Of a stretch of 15,792 nucleotides of DNA, positions 14,498-15,792 are shown piece by piece. Numbering within the stretch: the first letter of the stretch is position 1; every line of letters begins with the position of its first letter. Made by a program: the position numbers and the translations under genes. This stretch comes from Pseudomonadota bacterium (GTDB lineage Bacteria > Pseudomonadota > Alphaproteobacteria > Acetobacterales > Acetobacteraceae): contig JAJXXT010000018.1 of NCBI GenBank assembly GCA_021780935.1, forward strand, positions 1 through 15,792, read 5' to 3'. The notes below the pieces were generated by a model. That model worked only from the letters and a program-made list of their open reading frames with translations, did no database searches and was not told the DNA's origin.

Positions 14498-15792
14498 GCA
14501 TGGACCTTTCAATCGTTCGCGGCCGCGTCGGGCGGCTGCTGCAGGTGGCATTGTGGGGGTTCGTCCCGCTGGACTTCGTCACCGGACTTCTGGCCGGCAC
14601 TCCGGCCGGCCTTGCCGCGGGTGTGGCCGCGGTGGCGGCGCTGGCGGCGAGCCTCGCCGGGTGGCGTGACCCGGGCGCGGTGATCGCGCGCAACACCGCG
14701 GCGGCGGCCCTGGTCGCGTCGGTTTCGACGCTGGTCTGGGTAGCCCCGCCGGCGCTGCGGCTGGACATGCACATGGCCTATTTCGCCGGCCTGGCGCTGT
14801 TGGCCGGCTTCGTCGATATCCGCCCGATCGCGGTGGCGACGGTGGCCACCGCCCTGCATCATCTCGGGCTGGGGCTGCTGCTGCCGCTCGCCGTCTTTCC
14901 CAGCGCCGACGGTGTGCTGCTGCGCGTCGTCGTCCACGCCGTGATCCTGCTCGCCGAGGCCGGCGCGCTGGCCTGGGTGGCCTTCTCCATCGCTGCCGCC
15001 GCCGAGGCTGCCGTCGGCATCGCCGACCGGCGAGCCGAGCAGGCCAGGCGGGAGGGCATGCAGGCGACGGTGGCGGCCCGCGAAGCCGAGCTCGCGGCGG
15101 GCGAGAAGGCCCGCACGGCGCGCCTGGCGCTGGCGCAGCAGGTCGAGGCCGAGCTGGGTGGGATCGCCGGGGCGCTGACCGAAACCTCCCAGCAGCTCGC
15201 CGGGGCAACGGAGACCCTGACCAGCGTTTCCCACGTGGTCGAGCGCGAGAGCGAGACGGCGTTGAAGGCGGCCAGCGGGGCGGCCGTGGATGTCGATTCG
15301 GCGGCTGCCTCGGCCGAGGAGCTGGCCGCTTCGATCGCCGAGATCACCCGGCAAGTGACGCGGGCGACCGGCGTCGCCCGCCGCGCGGTCGAGGAGGTGC
15401 GGGCGACCGACGCGACCGTCGGCGGCCTGGCCGAGGGGGCGCGCCGGATCGGCGATGTCGTCCGGCTGATTTCCGAGATCGCGGCGCAGACCAACCTCCT
15501 GGCGCTGAACGCGACGATCGAGGCGGCGCGTGCCGGGGAGGCCGGCAAGGGCTTCGCGGTGGTCGCCTCCGAGGTGAAGAACCTGGCCACCCAGACGGCG
15601 CGCGCGACCGAGGAGATCACCAGCCAGATCGGCGCGATCCAGGGCCGCACCGAGGAAGCGGTGACGGCGATCCGCAGCATTGGCGAGGTGGTCGGCGAGG
15701 TCGAGGAGACCGCGGCCGCGATCGCCGGCGCGGTCGAGGAGCAGCGGGCGGCGACCCAGGAGAGCGCTGGGGCGGTGGCCCGTGTCGCCGAA
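14494..15792 (+). CDS. Methyl-accepting chemotaxis protein with polytopic membrane sensor (3' end outside window)
   Basis: The frame is open from ATG 14494 to the window end, giving 433 residues of an incomplete protein. The N-terminal 170 residues hold about five or six hydrophobic segments (roughly 15-35, 38-57, 66-84, 94-107, 110-133, 140-168) with short loops and no sizeable periplasmic domain. Histidines cluster in this part: H93 in DMHMAYFA, H122-H123 in ALHHLG and H148. An Ala/Glu-rich helical linker (about 170-225) leads into the cytoplasmic signalling domain, whose hairpin tip, with the usual [20 protein letters not shown] core, lies near 328-347. No HAMP domain is evident. It should control CheA at a chemoreceptor array or a similar pathway. 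Stop-start overlap couples it to the small exported protein. The signal sensed is unknown; histidine-bound metal or haem is one possibility. Confidence 0.88.
   Translation, partial: MSMDLSIVRGRVGRLLQVALWGFVPLDFVTGLLAGTPAGLAAGVAAVAALAASLAGWRDPGAVIARNTAAAALVASVSTLVWVAPPALRLDMHMAYFAGLALLAGFVDIRPIAVATVATALHHLGLGLLLPLAVFPSADGVLLRVVVHAVILLAEAGALAWVAFSIAAAAEAAVGIADRRAEQARREGMQATVAAREAELAAGEKARTARLALAQQVEAELGGIAGALTETSQQLAGATETLTSVSHVVERESETALKAASGAAVDVDSAAASAEELAASIAEITRQVTRATGVARRAVEEVRATDATVGGLAEGARRIGDVVRLISEIAAQTNLLALNATIEAARAGEAGKGFAVVASEVKNLATQTARATEEITSQIGAIQGRTEEAVTAIRSIGEVVGEVEETAAAIAGAVEEQRAATQESAGAVARVAE

Overview
The window is very GC-rich, gene-dense DNA with short intergenic gaps and many ATGA/GTGA stop-start overlaps. 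Codon use is strongly GC-biased and every recognised gene is bacterial. The PpsR-like protein/Maf pair at the left edge, the gene families and the composition suggest an alphaproteobacterium, most likely Rhodospirillales or Acetobacteraceae. That placement is inference; there is no rRNA or tRNA here to fix it. No gap between genes exceeds 150 bp.

Left edge (1-837): the 3' end of a probable pyruvate,phosphate/water dikinase regulatory protein overlaps maf, a nucleotide pyrophosphatase. A hairpin then separates maf from convergent genes.

Centre (838-13266, minus strand): the main content is an eight-gene catabolic operon followed by an MFS transporter. In transcription order it encodes an AtuD-like acyl-CoA dehydrogenase, the carboxyltransferase (beta) subunit and the biotin-carrying (alpha) subunit of a geranyl/methylcrotonyl-type acyl-CoA carboxylase, a second acyl-CoA dehydrogenase, an AtuE/LiuC-type enoyl-CoA hydratase, an AtuA family protein, a glutathione S-transferase homologue and an acyl-CoA ligase. 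A perfect 16-bp hairpin closes the operon, and the MFS gene lies beyond it. The set matches the acyclic terpene (citronellate/geraniate) utilisation pathway of Pseudomonas: ligase activates the acid, dehydrogenase makes the 2,3-unsaturated CoA, carboxylase adds CO2 to the gamma-methyl carbon, and hydratase adds water. The gene order differs, a GST is inserted, a second dehydrogenase is present, and no HMG-CoA-lyase-type gene and no short-chain dehydrogenase genes are seen. The true substrate could be another beta-methyl-branched or isoprenoid acid.

Control (13267-14024): a TetR family regulator is transcribed divergently from the operon, as AtuR is in Pseudomonas. The 98-bp gap holds an imperfect dyad, and the first codons of the regulator contain three 15-bp tandem repeats that also form a dyad.

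Right edge (14025-15792, plus strand): a small predicted exported protein of unknown function overlaps by 4 nt a methyl-accepting chemotaxis protein, which runs off the window. The MCP has a polytopic, histidine-containing membrane sensor in place of the usual periplasmic ligand domain.
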